From Syntrophaceae bacterium UBA2280 (GTDB lineage Bacteria > Desulfobacterota > Syntrophia > Syntrophales > Smithellaceae): 18,189 nucleotides of DNA. The stretch is from NCBI GenBank assembly GCA_002347685.1, contig DDWS01000064.1, forward strand, positions 1 through 18,189. The letters are read 5' to 3'. Position numbers and translations under genes: made by a program. A model generated the notes under the pieces. It was given only the letters and a program-made list of their open reading frames with translations, was not told the DNA's origin and did no database searches. Shown one piece after another: positions 7,503 to 14,687 of this stretch (within the stretch, counting starts at the first letter, position 1; each line of letters starts with the position of its first letter).

Positions 7503-8300
7503 CTACTTGTTTTTCCAGACCGGGTCACGTTTTTCCAGAAATGACTTAATCCCTTCCACCGTATCTTCGGTCTTTGCGGCAAGCTGAAAGCAGTAACGTG
7601 TGGCCTCATGATGATGCTCGATTGTCCGCTCCAGTCCCATGTACATGAGCTGCTTGGTCATTTGCACCGCCAGTGGCGCCGCTTTTAAAAACTTTCGGGC
7701 AAGCTCCATTGCCGTCGGCATGAGTTGATCGTCCGGTACAACCTGATGCACAAGGCCTATTCTCAACATTTCGTTGGCATCAATGACTTCGCCGGAAAAA
7801 CACAGTTCGCAAGCCTTGGAGAGACCTACGATATGTGGAAGCAGATAGGTGCCTGCACCGGTATCCGGTATCAATCCCCTCTTGACAAATACCTCCCCCC
7901 ATTTGGCGCTTTGTCCGGCAATCCTGATATCGCACTGCAGTGGGTATTCCGATCCCGCGCCTGCAGCCGGACCGTTGATAGCGCATATGACCGGTTTGGG
8001 AATACCGGTAAAAAACCAATGAGAAAAAGATGATGTAGTGGTCTCTTTGGACTTCATATAACACAGCTCTGTATCGATCGACTGCGGCACATCGCCGCTC
8101 AGGTCAGTGCCGGCACAGAAACATTTACCTTTGCCCGTAAGGATGACAGCCCTAACATCATCATCCTTACCTATTTCTATGCAAATTTGTCTGAACAACT
8201 CTAACATCTCATGTGTCATCGCATTCATCTTCTCAGGCCTGTTCAGCGTAATGATACCTATATGGTCCTGCTTTTCATAAAGCACATCTGTTGTTGCCAT
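7503..8300 (-). CDS. Enoyl-CoA hydratase/isomerase family protein
   Basis: This 265-residue crotonase-fold protein acts on an enoyl-CoA thioester in the cytoplasm. The oxyanion-hole and CoA-binding segments are FCAGTDL (61-67) and INGPAAGAGSE (108-118). Glu118 corresponds to the first catalytic glutamate of crotonase. The second is not conserved: where hydratases have FGQPE this protein has WGEVF, placing Phe138 at the second glutamate position. The following FVKRGLIPDTGAGTYLLP resembles PaaG-like isomerases. It may therefore be an isomerase or other crotonase-family activity rather than a plain hydratase. GGGAGGT precedes the ATG at good spacing. It lies divergent from the decayed regulator at 8514-8637, and an operator-like palindrome sits upstream of its probable -10 box. 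Family is certain; exact reaction is not. Confidence 0.9.
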   Translation of the reverse strand: MATTDVLYEKQDHIGIITLNRPEKMNAMTHEMLELFRQICIEIGKDDDVRAVILTGKGKCFCAGTDLSGDVPQSIDTELCYMKSKETTTSSFSHWFFTGIPKPVICAINGPAAGAGSEYPLQCDIRIAGQSAKWGEVFVKRGLIPDTGAGTYLLPHIVGLSKACELCFSGEVIDANEMLRIGLVHQVVPDDQLMPTAMELARKFLKAAPLAVQMTKQLMYMGLERTIEHHHEATRYCFQLAAKTEDTVEGIKSFLEKRDPVWKNK

Positions 8301-8389
8301 CGGTTACCTCCCTTTATTATAATAGTCCCCTTGCTACCGTTTTATAGCGGCCACAACTTTTCTGTTTTGTCCTGTCGCGATAGCCTCAT

Positions 8390-8395
8390 ATTATA
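8390..8395 (-). promoter_or_regulatory. Probable -10 box for the enoyl-CoA hydratase/isomerase gene
   Basis: Reads TATAAT on the minus strand, about 90 bases upstream of the ATG at 8300. The -35 region is weak and falls inside the palindrome at 8408-8424, so a bound repressor would cover it. Confidence 0.5.
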
Positions 8396-8407
8396 CCTTT
8401 GAGTGTC

Positions 8408-8424
8408 ATACTACTCAGTAGTTT
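8408..8424. promoter_or_regulatory. Operator-like palindrome upstream of the enoyl-CoA hydratase/isomerase gene
   Basis: ATACTACTCAGTAGTTT has the same ACTAC-N3-GTAGT core as the palindrome at 16942-16958 next to the intact regulator, with the outer two bases of one arm lost. It sits just upstream of a TATAAT on the minus strand. It is therefore a candidate site for the surviving TetR protein acting in trans. Confidence 0.6.
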
Positions 8425-8513
8425 TATAGTTTCCACCGTATTTAAGTTGTAAGTATTTGTCAATAGGAATTTACAAGGAATTTACAAGTTTATTTTAAGA
8501 GCTGTGAGGAGAA

Positions 8514-8637
8514 ATGGCAGAAAAAAGATAAAGAGACAATACACGTAAAAACCCAAAAACCCGCTCTACGTAAGATGTCCAAAGACACGGTCAAGGGAGA
8601 ACAACTTCGGAAGAAGGTTTATGACGTGGTAGTGAAG
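8514..8637 (+). pseudogene. Truncated, frameshifted TetR-family regulator
   Basis: The start codon and ribosome-binding site match those of the intact regulator at 17037. Two bases are missing in the A/G run of codons 4-6, so translation stops at TAA after five codons. Downstream of the shift the third-frame sequence still follows the intact gene's N-terminal tail (VKTQKP, KGEQLRKKVY). Homology ends before the helix-turn-helix, so no DNA-binding domain is left. It cannot make a functional regulator. It is useful mainly as evidence that the hydratase/isomerase gene once had its own divergent regulator. Confidence 0.85.
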
Positions 8638-8790
8638 CCCCGTTCATTTATGAGCACTCTTATCAAACGACCAACATTTTTTTTGCAGTTATTAAACAAC
8701 CGAAAATTGATTATGCCGCTTAATTTTGTCATGTTTAATTGCCAGAGTAATAATTCCATCCTCTCTGGACGTTAAACATAAGTTATACTG

Positions 8791-8970
8791 TTAGGCTAAT
8801 TCTTCAGCCTCTTCACGAGTGTATCCTTTCAGCAGGGATTTAAGTGTCAGATATCTAAAATGAGGCTCCAGCTCAATTTTTGCAGCCTCGTGGATATAAT
8901 CGTGCTCACCATCTTTGGGCTGATGGACTATGATGTCCCTCTTTCGATCATCGGAAAGAGATGATTTTCT
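8791..8970 (-). CDS. Short open frame directly after the carboxylase gene, unknown function, start unclear
   Basis: A 59-codon minus-strand frame ends at TAA (8791-8793) and encodes DIIVHQPKDGEHDYIHEAAK followed by IELEPHFRYLTLKSLLKGY and TREEAEELA. The residue mix and helical, charged C-terminus look like real protein, but there is no ATG, GTG or TTG in frame; it is bounded upstream by TGA at 8971-8973. An ATG in the neighbouring frame (MIE) could belong to it if one indel occurred, so it may be a pseudogene. It begins about 20 bases after the carboxylase stop on the same strand. A small accessory protein of the carboxylase is one guess; a gene remnant is equally likely. Confidence 0.4.
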   Translation of the reverse strand, partial: RKSSLSDDRKRDIIVHQPKDGEHDYIHEAAKIELEPHFRYLTLKSLLKGYTREEAEELA

Positions 8971-8995
8971 TCAGTCCGCCCTTTATATTTGAATC

Positions 8996-11900
8996 TTAGG
9001 GCCTCATCCCGCGGAATTTCGGACCAAGCTGTGTGGCGTTAACTTCCTGTGCCTGTTTGGCAAATTCGCACAGGATTGGTCTTGTATCGCGCGGATCGAT
9101 AACCTCTTCAACACCCATTAAGCCAAAGTAATGAGCGGTACGAATGGGCGATTCGAGGTCGGCAAGACGTTTTTCAATTTCAATTCGCATGGCTTCAGGA
9201 TCGGCAGCCGCCTCAATTTCCGCTCGAAATGCCGCCAAAGTTCCACCGGCAATCGGGAGTGATCCCCAACGGCCCGATGGCCAGGAATAACGCAGGTTCA
9301 AGCGGTTATATTGACCATGGCCCGCGCCGGCAACACCAAAAGCCCGTCTTATTAAAACAGTGACCCAAGGCGTAGTAGCTTGATGCATAGCCGCATGGAG
9401 CCGAACGGCCTTTCGTTCCGGCCCGGTTTTCTCCGAATCCGGACCTATGAAGTAACCAGGCACATCCATCATACAGATAATTGGTAAATGAAAAGTATCC
9501 GCCAGATCAATGAACTTCAACATCTTTTCTGCTCCGGGCACGTCCTGGGCTCCCCCCAGGCAGGTGGAATCGTTGCTGATGACCGCCACGGGATAGCCGT
9601 TGAGGCGGGCGAGTGCGGTGACAACGGACTCGCCGTAATAGCGCGCATACTCAAACAGAGAATCTTTATCCACCACCAGACTGATCAGTTTGCGAATGTC
9701 AAAAGCCTTCCTGGGATCGTGGGGAACAAGGGAAATCAATTCTTCCTCCCGCCGGTTCGGATCATCATCCGTTTCTACTCGTGGTGGCTGGTGCCAGACA
9801 TTGGGGGGCAGGTAGCTGAGAAACTTCTTGATCTGACGGAAGGCATCTTTCTCATCTTGGGCCACATTGTCCACCACTCCGCTCTGGTAGGCATGAACTT
9901 TATAATTACCCAACTGCTGCTTGGTAATATCAATATCCAAAGCGCGCTTCACCAACGGCGGTCCGGCAACAAATAGTTCGCTGTTTTTGGTCATTACATT
10001 GAAGTGGGAAAAAGCAACCTGCACTGCAATCCATCCGGCCGAAGTTCCCAGGTTGGCAGTCACAACCGGAACAAGCGCCATTAATTCTGTGAGCGTGGCC
10101 CAGCCATAGTTGACGGGAACGATCGTATGGTCTCCCCCTTCGGTAACACTTCCACCGGCACTATCGTATAGGCAAACCAAGGGCATGCGTCGCTCTTTTG
10201 CCATTCGCATCAGAAACTCGGCCTTGTTGGCGGCGTTTTCGTCCGATGATCCGCCTTTAATCGTAAAATCGTTTCCAAAAACGCATGCCGTTTGCCCATC
10301 GATTTGACCATAGCCCATCACCGTACTGCTCGGCAAGAAGGACTGAAGCTTTCCGTCATCGCCATAGACGGCCTGTCCGGCCAGGGTTCCGATCTCCCGA
10401 AAAGAGCCCTGGTCCAAGAGACAATCCAGCCGCTCACGCACCGTCAGCCTTCCTTTGGCATGTTGATTAGCAATCCTCTCGGTGCCGCCCATTTGTCTCG
10501 CTTTTTCTACTTTTTGTCTCAGATCATCAATTTCACTTTTCCAACTCAGCTCTTCCTCCACCCGTTTGCCGTTGTCCGCAACCTCGGCTTCCCGGATCGC
10601 AAATAGAACTCCACCCTTTTCAACGACGTCGCCTGCTGCAATATAAATTTCGGCAATATACCCGCTGCAATCAGCCGTAATGATATGTTCCATTTTCATT
10701 GCTTCCAGCACAGCCAATTTTTGCCCCTTGGTCGCCGCGCCGCCTTCCCGGACGGCGACTTCAACAATCGTTCCTTTCATTCGTGTCACGACGGAAACGG
10801 TTCCTTGCGGGATCATCTGCATATTTTCGACTTGCGGCGTTGACGCTTTGTTTGCGGCCATTTCAAAATAACGGCTCAGATGGTTCCCTCCGGCTACAGC
10901 CAGTTCCTGTCCATGTTCATCGATAAAACACGTGTGAATGTCATTGCAAATCACCTCAGAGCGACACAGGAGATTCTGTAAAAACGAGATGTTCGTTTCC
11001 ACGCCCTTTATTTTGAACTCCGACAGGGCTCGGTAGGCCTTACGGACCGCATCTTCATAGTTTGACGTGGAAGAATGCACAATGAGCTTAGCAATCAAAG
11101 AGTCGAATGCCGGATTTGTGCAATAGCCATTGTAGCCGTACCCATCCACTCGAATGCCTTTGCCGCCGGGAACTTCATAAGCGCTGAGCGTGCCACTTTC
11201 CGGAATCACACTGCCTTTTTCATCCATGGTCTCCAGATTGATTCGCAATTGCATGGCATGACCGCGCGGTTTAATGTCTCTCATAAGATCGAGATCGATC
11301 AAAGTTTTTCCGGCGGCGATCTCCAGCTGCGCCTTAACCAGGTCTACGCCGGTAACTTCTTCGGTGACCGTATGCTCTACCTGCAGACGGGGATTGACTT
11401 CCATAAACGCGTAAGACGACTCTTCGGCTGCCACGGATGCATCCACCAGGAATTCAAAAGTCCCAAGGCTGAGATAGTTCACTTTTGCGGCTATCTTAAG
11501 GGCAGCCTGCGTAAGCTTGTCGCGCAAGGTGGCCGACAAACTCGGAGACGGTGCTACTTCAATAATTTTTTGATTATGCCGCTGTATCGTGCATTCCCGC
11601 TCACCCAAATGACTTACGTGCTTACCGTCGCCGATAATCTGAATCTCGATATGGCGTGGACGAAGAACTTTTTTCTCCACAAAAACATCGCCGTTGCCGA
11701 ACGCGGCCATGGCTTCCGACCGGCAGCGGTTATAGGCTTCTTCCATTTCGGCAATGTCATGCACGGCCCTGATTCCACGGCCTCCTCCGCCGGCAAGGGC
11801 CTTGATCATTAAAACGGCACCTGGTCCTGCGCCTTTGAAAAATTTAATGGCCTCTTCCAGTGTTGTTGGACCGTTCGTTCCGGGAAGCAGAGGAACACCG

Positions 11901-12277
11901 CACCGCCCTGCAAGATCGCGGGACTCTGTCTTGCTGCCGAACAGACTTAGACTCTCTATGCTCGGACCCACAAAAATAATATTCTGCGTCGCGCAACGGC
12001 GTGCAAACGCAACATTCTCACTTAAGAAGCCGTACCCCGGATGAACGGCATCGCATCCCTCGGCATTGGCGGCGGCCAGAATGCCTTCTGTGTTGAGGTA
12101 TGCGGCCGCGCCTTTTCCAGGCAGCACCACCAGCCGGTCGGCGAGCTTCGTGTGCAAAGATTGAGTGTCATCTTCCGAACAGATGGCCACGGTGCTGATG
12201 CCCATTTCCGCCGCCGCCCGTATAATCCGAATGGCTATTTCTCCCCGATTGGCAATAAGGAGACTTGTGATCTTCAT
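8996..12277 (-). CDS. Single-chain biotin-dependent acyl-CoA carboxylase (BC-BCCP-CT fusion)
   Basis: The 1093-residue chain contains all parts of an acyl-CoA carboxylase. Biotin carboxylase occupies about 1-450: SLLIANRGEIAIRI at the N-terminus, ATP-grasp loop GGGGRG, RECTIQRHNQK, and MEVNPRLQVEHTVTE. The biotinyl domain (about 495-565) has VLEAMKMEH with biotinylated Lys528. The carboxyltransferase covers about 585-1093 in two crotonase-like halves, with YDSAGGSVTEGG in the first and MMDVPGYFIGPDSEKTGPER plus RRAFGVAGAG in the second. It would use ATP and bicarbonate to carboxylate an acyl-CoA, or run in reverse. The arrangement and size match known single-chain long-chain acyl-CoA carboxylases; substrate is unknown. 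The start is taken as ATG at 12275-12277 because GGGAGG lies directly upstream; the more upstream TTG would swallow that site. A TATAAT on the minus strand at 12323-12328 may give it a promoter of its own. Confidence 0.93.
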   Translation of the reverse strand: MKITSLLIANRGEIAIRIIRAAAEMGISTVAICSEDDTQSLHTKLADRLVVLPGKGAAAYLNTEGILAAANAEGCDAVHPGYGFLSENVAFARRCATQNIIFVGPSIESLSLFGSKTESRDLAGRCGVPLLPGTNGPTTLEEAIKFFKGAGPGAVLMIKALAGGGGRGIRAVHDIAEMEEAYNRCRSEAMAAFGNGDVFVEKKVLRPRHIEIQIIGDGKHVSHLGERECTIQRHNQKIIEVAPSPSLSATLRDKLTQAALKIAAKVNYLSLGTFEFLVDASVAAEESSYAFMEVNPRLQVEHTVTEEVTGVDLVKAQLEIAAGKTLIDLDLMRDIKPRGHAMQLRINLETMDEKGSVIPESGTLSAYEVPGGKGIRVDGYGYNGYCTNPAFDSLIAKLIVHSSTSNYEDAVRKAYRALSEFKIKGVETNISFLQNLLCRSEVICNDIHTCFIDEHGQELAVAGGNHLSRYFEMAANKASTPQVENMQMIPQGTVSVVTRMKGTIVEVAVREGGAATKGQKLAVLEAMKMEHIITADCSGYIAEIYIAAGDVVEKGGVLFAIREAEVADNGKRVEEELSWKSEIDDLRQKVEKARQMGGTERIANQHAKGRLTVRERLDCLLDQGSFREIGTLAGQAVYGDDGKLQSFLPSSTVMGYGQIDGQTACVFGNDFTIKGGSSDENAANKAEFLMRMAKERRMPLVCLYDSAGGSVTEGGDHTIVPVNYGWATLTELMALVPVVTANLGTSAGWIAVQVAFSHFNVMTKNSELFVAGPPLVKRALDIDITKQQLGNYKVHAYQSGVVDNVAQDEKDAFRQIKKFLSYLPPNVWHQPPRVETDDDPNRREEELISLVPHDPRKAFDIRKLISLVVDKDSLFEYARYYGESVVTALARLNGYPVAVISNDSTCLGGAQDVPGAEKMLKFIDLADTFHLPIICMMDVPGYFIGPDSEKTGPERKAVRLHAAMHQATTPWVTVLIRRAFGVAGAGHGQYNRLNLRYSWPSGRWGSLPIAGGTLAAFRAEIEAAADPEAMRIEIEKRLADLESPIRTAHYFGLMGVEEVIDPRDTRPILCEFAKQAQEVNATQLGPKFRGMRP

Positions 12278-12322
12278 ATTTCCTCCCAAATATTATTGAA
12301 TTTTTTATTTCACTCCATCATC

Positions 12323-12328
12323 ATTATA
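12323..12328 (-). promoter_or_regulatory. Candidate -10 box for the carboxylase gene
   Basis: TATAAT on the minus strand, 46 bases upstream of the carboxylase ATG in the 102-base gap after the fadB-like gene. No good -35 hexamer is visible, so it is only a candidate. Confidence 0.3.
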
Positions 12329-12379
12329 AGAGAACAATGAGGAAGAAAATTTCGTCCATCGCTGTTGATTATTTTCAAT

Positions 12380-14380
12380 CTAATAAAAGGTTTTCCCATA
12401 GAGTTTTTCGCTGAGACCAATGAGATCTGCCCATTTCATGGGGCCGCCCTTGTCGGAAGGGAACCCTGTGCCCCAGATCATACCCACATCAATCATGCGG
12501 GGATCATCGACAATCTTCCTGTCCAGGAGCCCCTTGCCGACTTGGACCATAGCCGTGAGGCAGCCCCTCTGGATCTCTTCGCTTGTCGCTTCCTTGGGGG
12601 TGCGGCGTGCAATAAGAGGAAGAACCTCAGGATCAACAGTGCCGTCGGCAAGGAAGAAACCCTTCCCTGATTTTTTAAGACCCAGGCGGCCTGCCTCCAC
12701 TACATTTTTCAAGGTCTCCTGCACAATTCCCGCTCCCTTGAACGCTTTGTAGGGAATATCAATTCCCACCTCGTCGAGGAGACGGATCGATCCCAAGGGC
12801 ATACCAAAGGCCACCATCGCCCCGTCCACCTTTTCTATACTGTTGCCTGCCTCCACATATCCCAGAGTTTCCAAGTAATAGGGAACGAGGAGGGCATTGA
12901 CGACAAATCCCGTGTTGTCCCGGCAGATGATGGGGCGTTTTCGGATGGCAGCGGCAAAGTTCAGCAAGTTGTCTACCGTCGCACGGCTCGTGTTCTCGCC
13001 CTGGATGATCTCCACGAGCTGCATCATCCAGACGGGGGAGAAGAAATGGGCGCCCCCGAAACGTTCGGGATGGGTGACAAAGCGGGACATGGCCGTGATC
13101 ATGATGGAGGACGTGTTGCTCGCAATGACACAATCTTCACGTACGACGGCACATAGTTCCTTGTAGGTTTGCTCCTTCACCTTGATGTCTTCAAAAACAG
13201 CTTCTACAACCAGATCCACCTCTTTGAATTCCGGACCATAACCGGAGGTCGTCGTAAGCAGGGCCATCAGTTCGTCCACGGGGGTTTTCAGGCGTTTCTT
13301 CTGTGCCATACCATCGAGAATCTTCCGGATGAATGCCTTTCCTGACTCAAGTGTTTCAGGAAAGTCTTTGACAATGACGGGGACCTTCATATTGCGCAGG
13401 ATATCAATGATGATGCCCCGTCCCATGGTGCCGAAGCCCAGGACGGCAACCTTACGGATGGGTTTGGGGGTGAAACCCTTGGTCATCATGCCCTGAGGCT
13501 TATCCGTGAGGGTCTTGATGAAGAAAGTGTTGATGCTTCCCTTGGCCTGGTTGGACATGGCGGTCTCCATGAAATACTTTATCTCGATCTCCAGACCTTC
13601 CTCGAGAGACTTCTGAAGCCCTTCTTCCATGGCTTTGATGGCCAGCAATGGGCCTGGAATCCATCGGCCTTTGGTGGTCTTCAAAACGCCTTCCCGGGCC
13701 ATGTCGGCAATCGCTTTGATCTGGGTGAGATCCTGGACGGGGCGTTTCAGATCCACCTTGCCGGAAAGGATTTCCTGCAGGAAAGACTTGGCCTCGTCAA
13801 GGAGGTTGGCATCGGCCGGAATAATTCGGTCAATGATGCCAATTTCGAGTGCCTTTGGCGCCGGAAGGAGTTGCCCCTTCAGAATAAGTTCAATAGCCCC
13901 ATAACCAATGAGGCGAGGCAGCCGTTGGGTTCCACCACCGCCGGGGAAAAGTCCCACATTGCATTCGGGAAGTCCGATGAGGCTCGACTTAACATCGGTA
14001 GCAATCCTTCCGGTACAGGCAAGGGCTAACTCCAGACCACCGCCGGCACAGACGCCGTTGATAGCCGCCACAACGGGGTAAGGCAGAGCGGCCAAGCGGT
14101 TGAATCCGCCGTGAGAGGCTCGGATAAGGGCCATGCCTTCGTCGGGGTCCTTCAGCGCCTCAACCATTTTCAGGTTGGCTCCGGCACAAAAATTGGTCGG
14201 TTTGCCGGAAATGATGATGAGCCCGGCAAGTTCCTTCGCCTTTTCCAACTCGGCGACCATTTCACCGAAGCTGGCGATGGCCGCCTGGGTCCACGTATTC
14301 ATTGTCTCATCGAAAACATTGAAGATGACTACGCCGATATTGCCCTCTTCTCGTTTTAAACTAAATATTTTTTCGGTCAT
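12380..14380 (-). CDS. FadB-like enoyl-CoA hydratase/3-hydroxyacyl-CoA dehydrogenase
   Basis: This 666-residue bifunctional beta-oxidation enzyme hydrates trans-2-enoyl-CoA and then oxidises the 3-hydroxyacyl-CoA with NAD. The N-terminal crotonase domain (about 1-200) has FCAGANL and both catalytic glutamates: Glu117 in GGGLELAL and Glu139 in GLPECNVGLFPGGGG. The dehydrogenase part shows the NAD loop VAVLGFGTMGRG (311-322), catalytic His445 in GGAHFFSPV and Asn489 in RDNTGFVVNA. Two C-terminal helical domains end with GTGFPSDKGGP. It is about 50-60 residues shorter than Escherichia coli FadB, but no motif is missing. A strong AAGGAGG lies eight bases before the ATG. It follows the acyl-CoA dehydrogenase gene on the same strand, after a terminator and a foldback repeat, so it probably has its own promoter. 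No thiolase gene is in this window. Confidence 0.93.
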   Translation of the reverse strand: MTEKIFSLKREEGNIGVVIFNVFDETMNTWTQAAIASFGEMVAELEKAKELAGLIIISGKPTNFCAGANLKMVEALKDPDEGMALIRASHGGFNRLAALPYPVVAAINGVCAGGGLELALACTGRIATDVKSSLIGLPECNVGLFPGGGGTQRLPRLIGYGAIELILKGQLLPAPKALEIGIIDRIIPADANLLDEAKSFLQEILSGKVDLKRPVQDLTQIKAIADMAREGVLKTTKGRWIPGPLLAIKAMEEGLQKSLEEGLEIEIKYFMETAMSNQAKGSINTFFIKTLTDKPQGMMTKGFTPKPIRKVAVLGFGTMGRGIIIDILRNMKVPVIVKDFPETLESGKAFIRKILDGMAQKKRLKTPVDELMALLTTTSGYGPEFKEVDLVVEAVFEDIKVKEQTYKELCAVVREDCVIASNTSSIMITAMSRFVTHPERFGGAHFFSPVWMMQLVEIIQGENTSRATVDNLLNFAAAIRKRPIICRDNTGFVVNALLVPYYLETLGYVEAGNSIEKVDGAMVAFGMPLGSIRLLDEVGIDIPYKAFKGAGIVQETLKNVVEAGRLGLKKSGKGFFLADGTVDPEVLPLIARRTPKEATSEEIQRGCLTAMVQVGKGLLDRKIVDDPRMIDVGMIWGTGFPSDKGGPMKWADLIGLSEKLYGKTFY

Positions 14381-14420
14381 TCTTAAAACCTCCTTGACTG
14401 AGTGTTTTGCGTACGATGAT

Positions 14421-14510
14421 TTCGAAAAAAGTCATAACGGAGCAAACAAGTATCCAGAAATTTGCACCCTATAACATTTCTGAATTTCGATTTTTATGAC
14501 TTTTAGCGAA
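14421..14510. repeat. Foldback, REP-like palindromic repeat upstream of the fadB-like gene
   Basis: The 17-base arms 14421-14437 and 14494-14510 are inverted copies with two mismatches (11 consecutive bases match). A second pair, cagaaat/atttctg, is nested inside at 14455-14461 and 14476-14482, so the whole could fold into one long interrupted hairpin. The left arm (agtcataacgg...gtatccag) resembles a decayed version of the GTCATTCC...GGAATCCAG palindromic repeats common in deltaproteobacterial genomes. It sits in the 5' region of the gene and could be a pair of inverted REP units. Confidence 0.55.
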
Positions 14511-14631
14511 GTTGTTATCATTGCCCCTAGGGAATCTTTATTGCCGTCATATCTTCTATGTGGAGAGAATCCTGCAGTCCCTTGTGTGTTTTCACCAAAT
14601 CATTTTTTCCATGAATTTTGCCTCGTCTTAC

Positions 14632-14662
14632 AAAAGGGGGGGGCTCGGAAATATCCGCCCCC
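14632..14662 (-). terminator. Intrinsic terminator after the acyl-CoA dehydrogenase gene
   Basis: On the minus strand a GGGGGcGGA stem side, TATT loop and TCCG-ag-CCCCC side form a GC-rich hairpin with a two-base bulge, followed by CCCTTTTG. It begins about 25 bases after the dehydrogenase stop codon. It implies that at least part of the transcription ends before the fadB-like gene. Confidence 0.7.
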
Positions 14663-14687
14663 ACGTTTAATTAATAAAAGAGATTTC

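Larger units (their letters stand above)
8347..8637 (+). repeat. Decayed second copy of the TetR control region and gene start
   Basis: This stretch matches 16829-17163 by eye: shared leading bases (acttttctgttt), a related palindrome, the caat..tttacaagtttat leader, the gtgaggagaaatgg ribosome-binding region and about 40 codons. The copy here lacks roughly 45 bases that in the intact copy contain the regulator's sigma70-like promoter. Similarity ends abruptly after gtagtgaag at 8637. Confidence 0.85.

Noticed and set aside
12278..12289. TTG start that would add four residues to the carboxylase
   Set aside because: The GGGAGG of the ribosome-binding site would be inside the coding region; the ATG at 12275-12277 is better placed.
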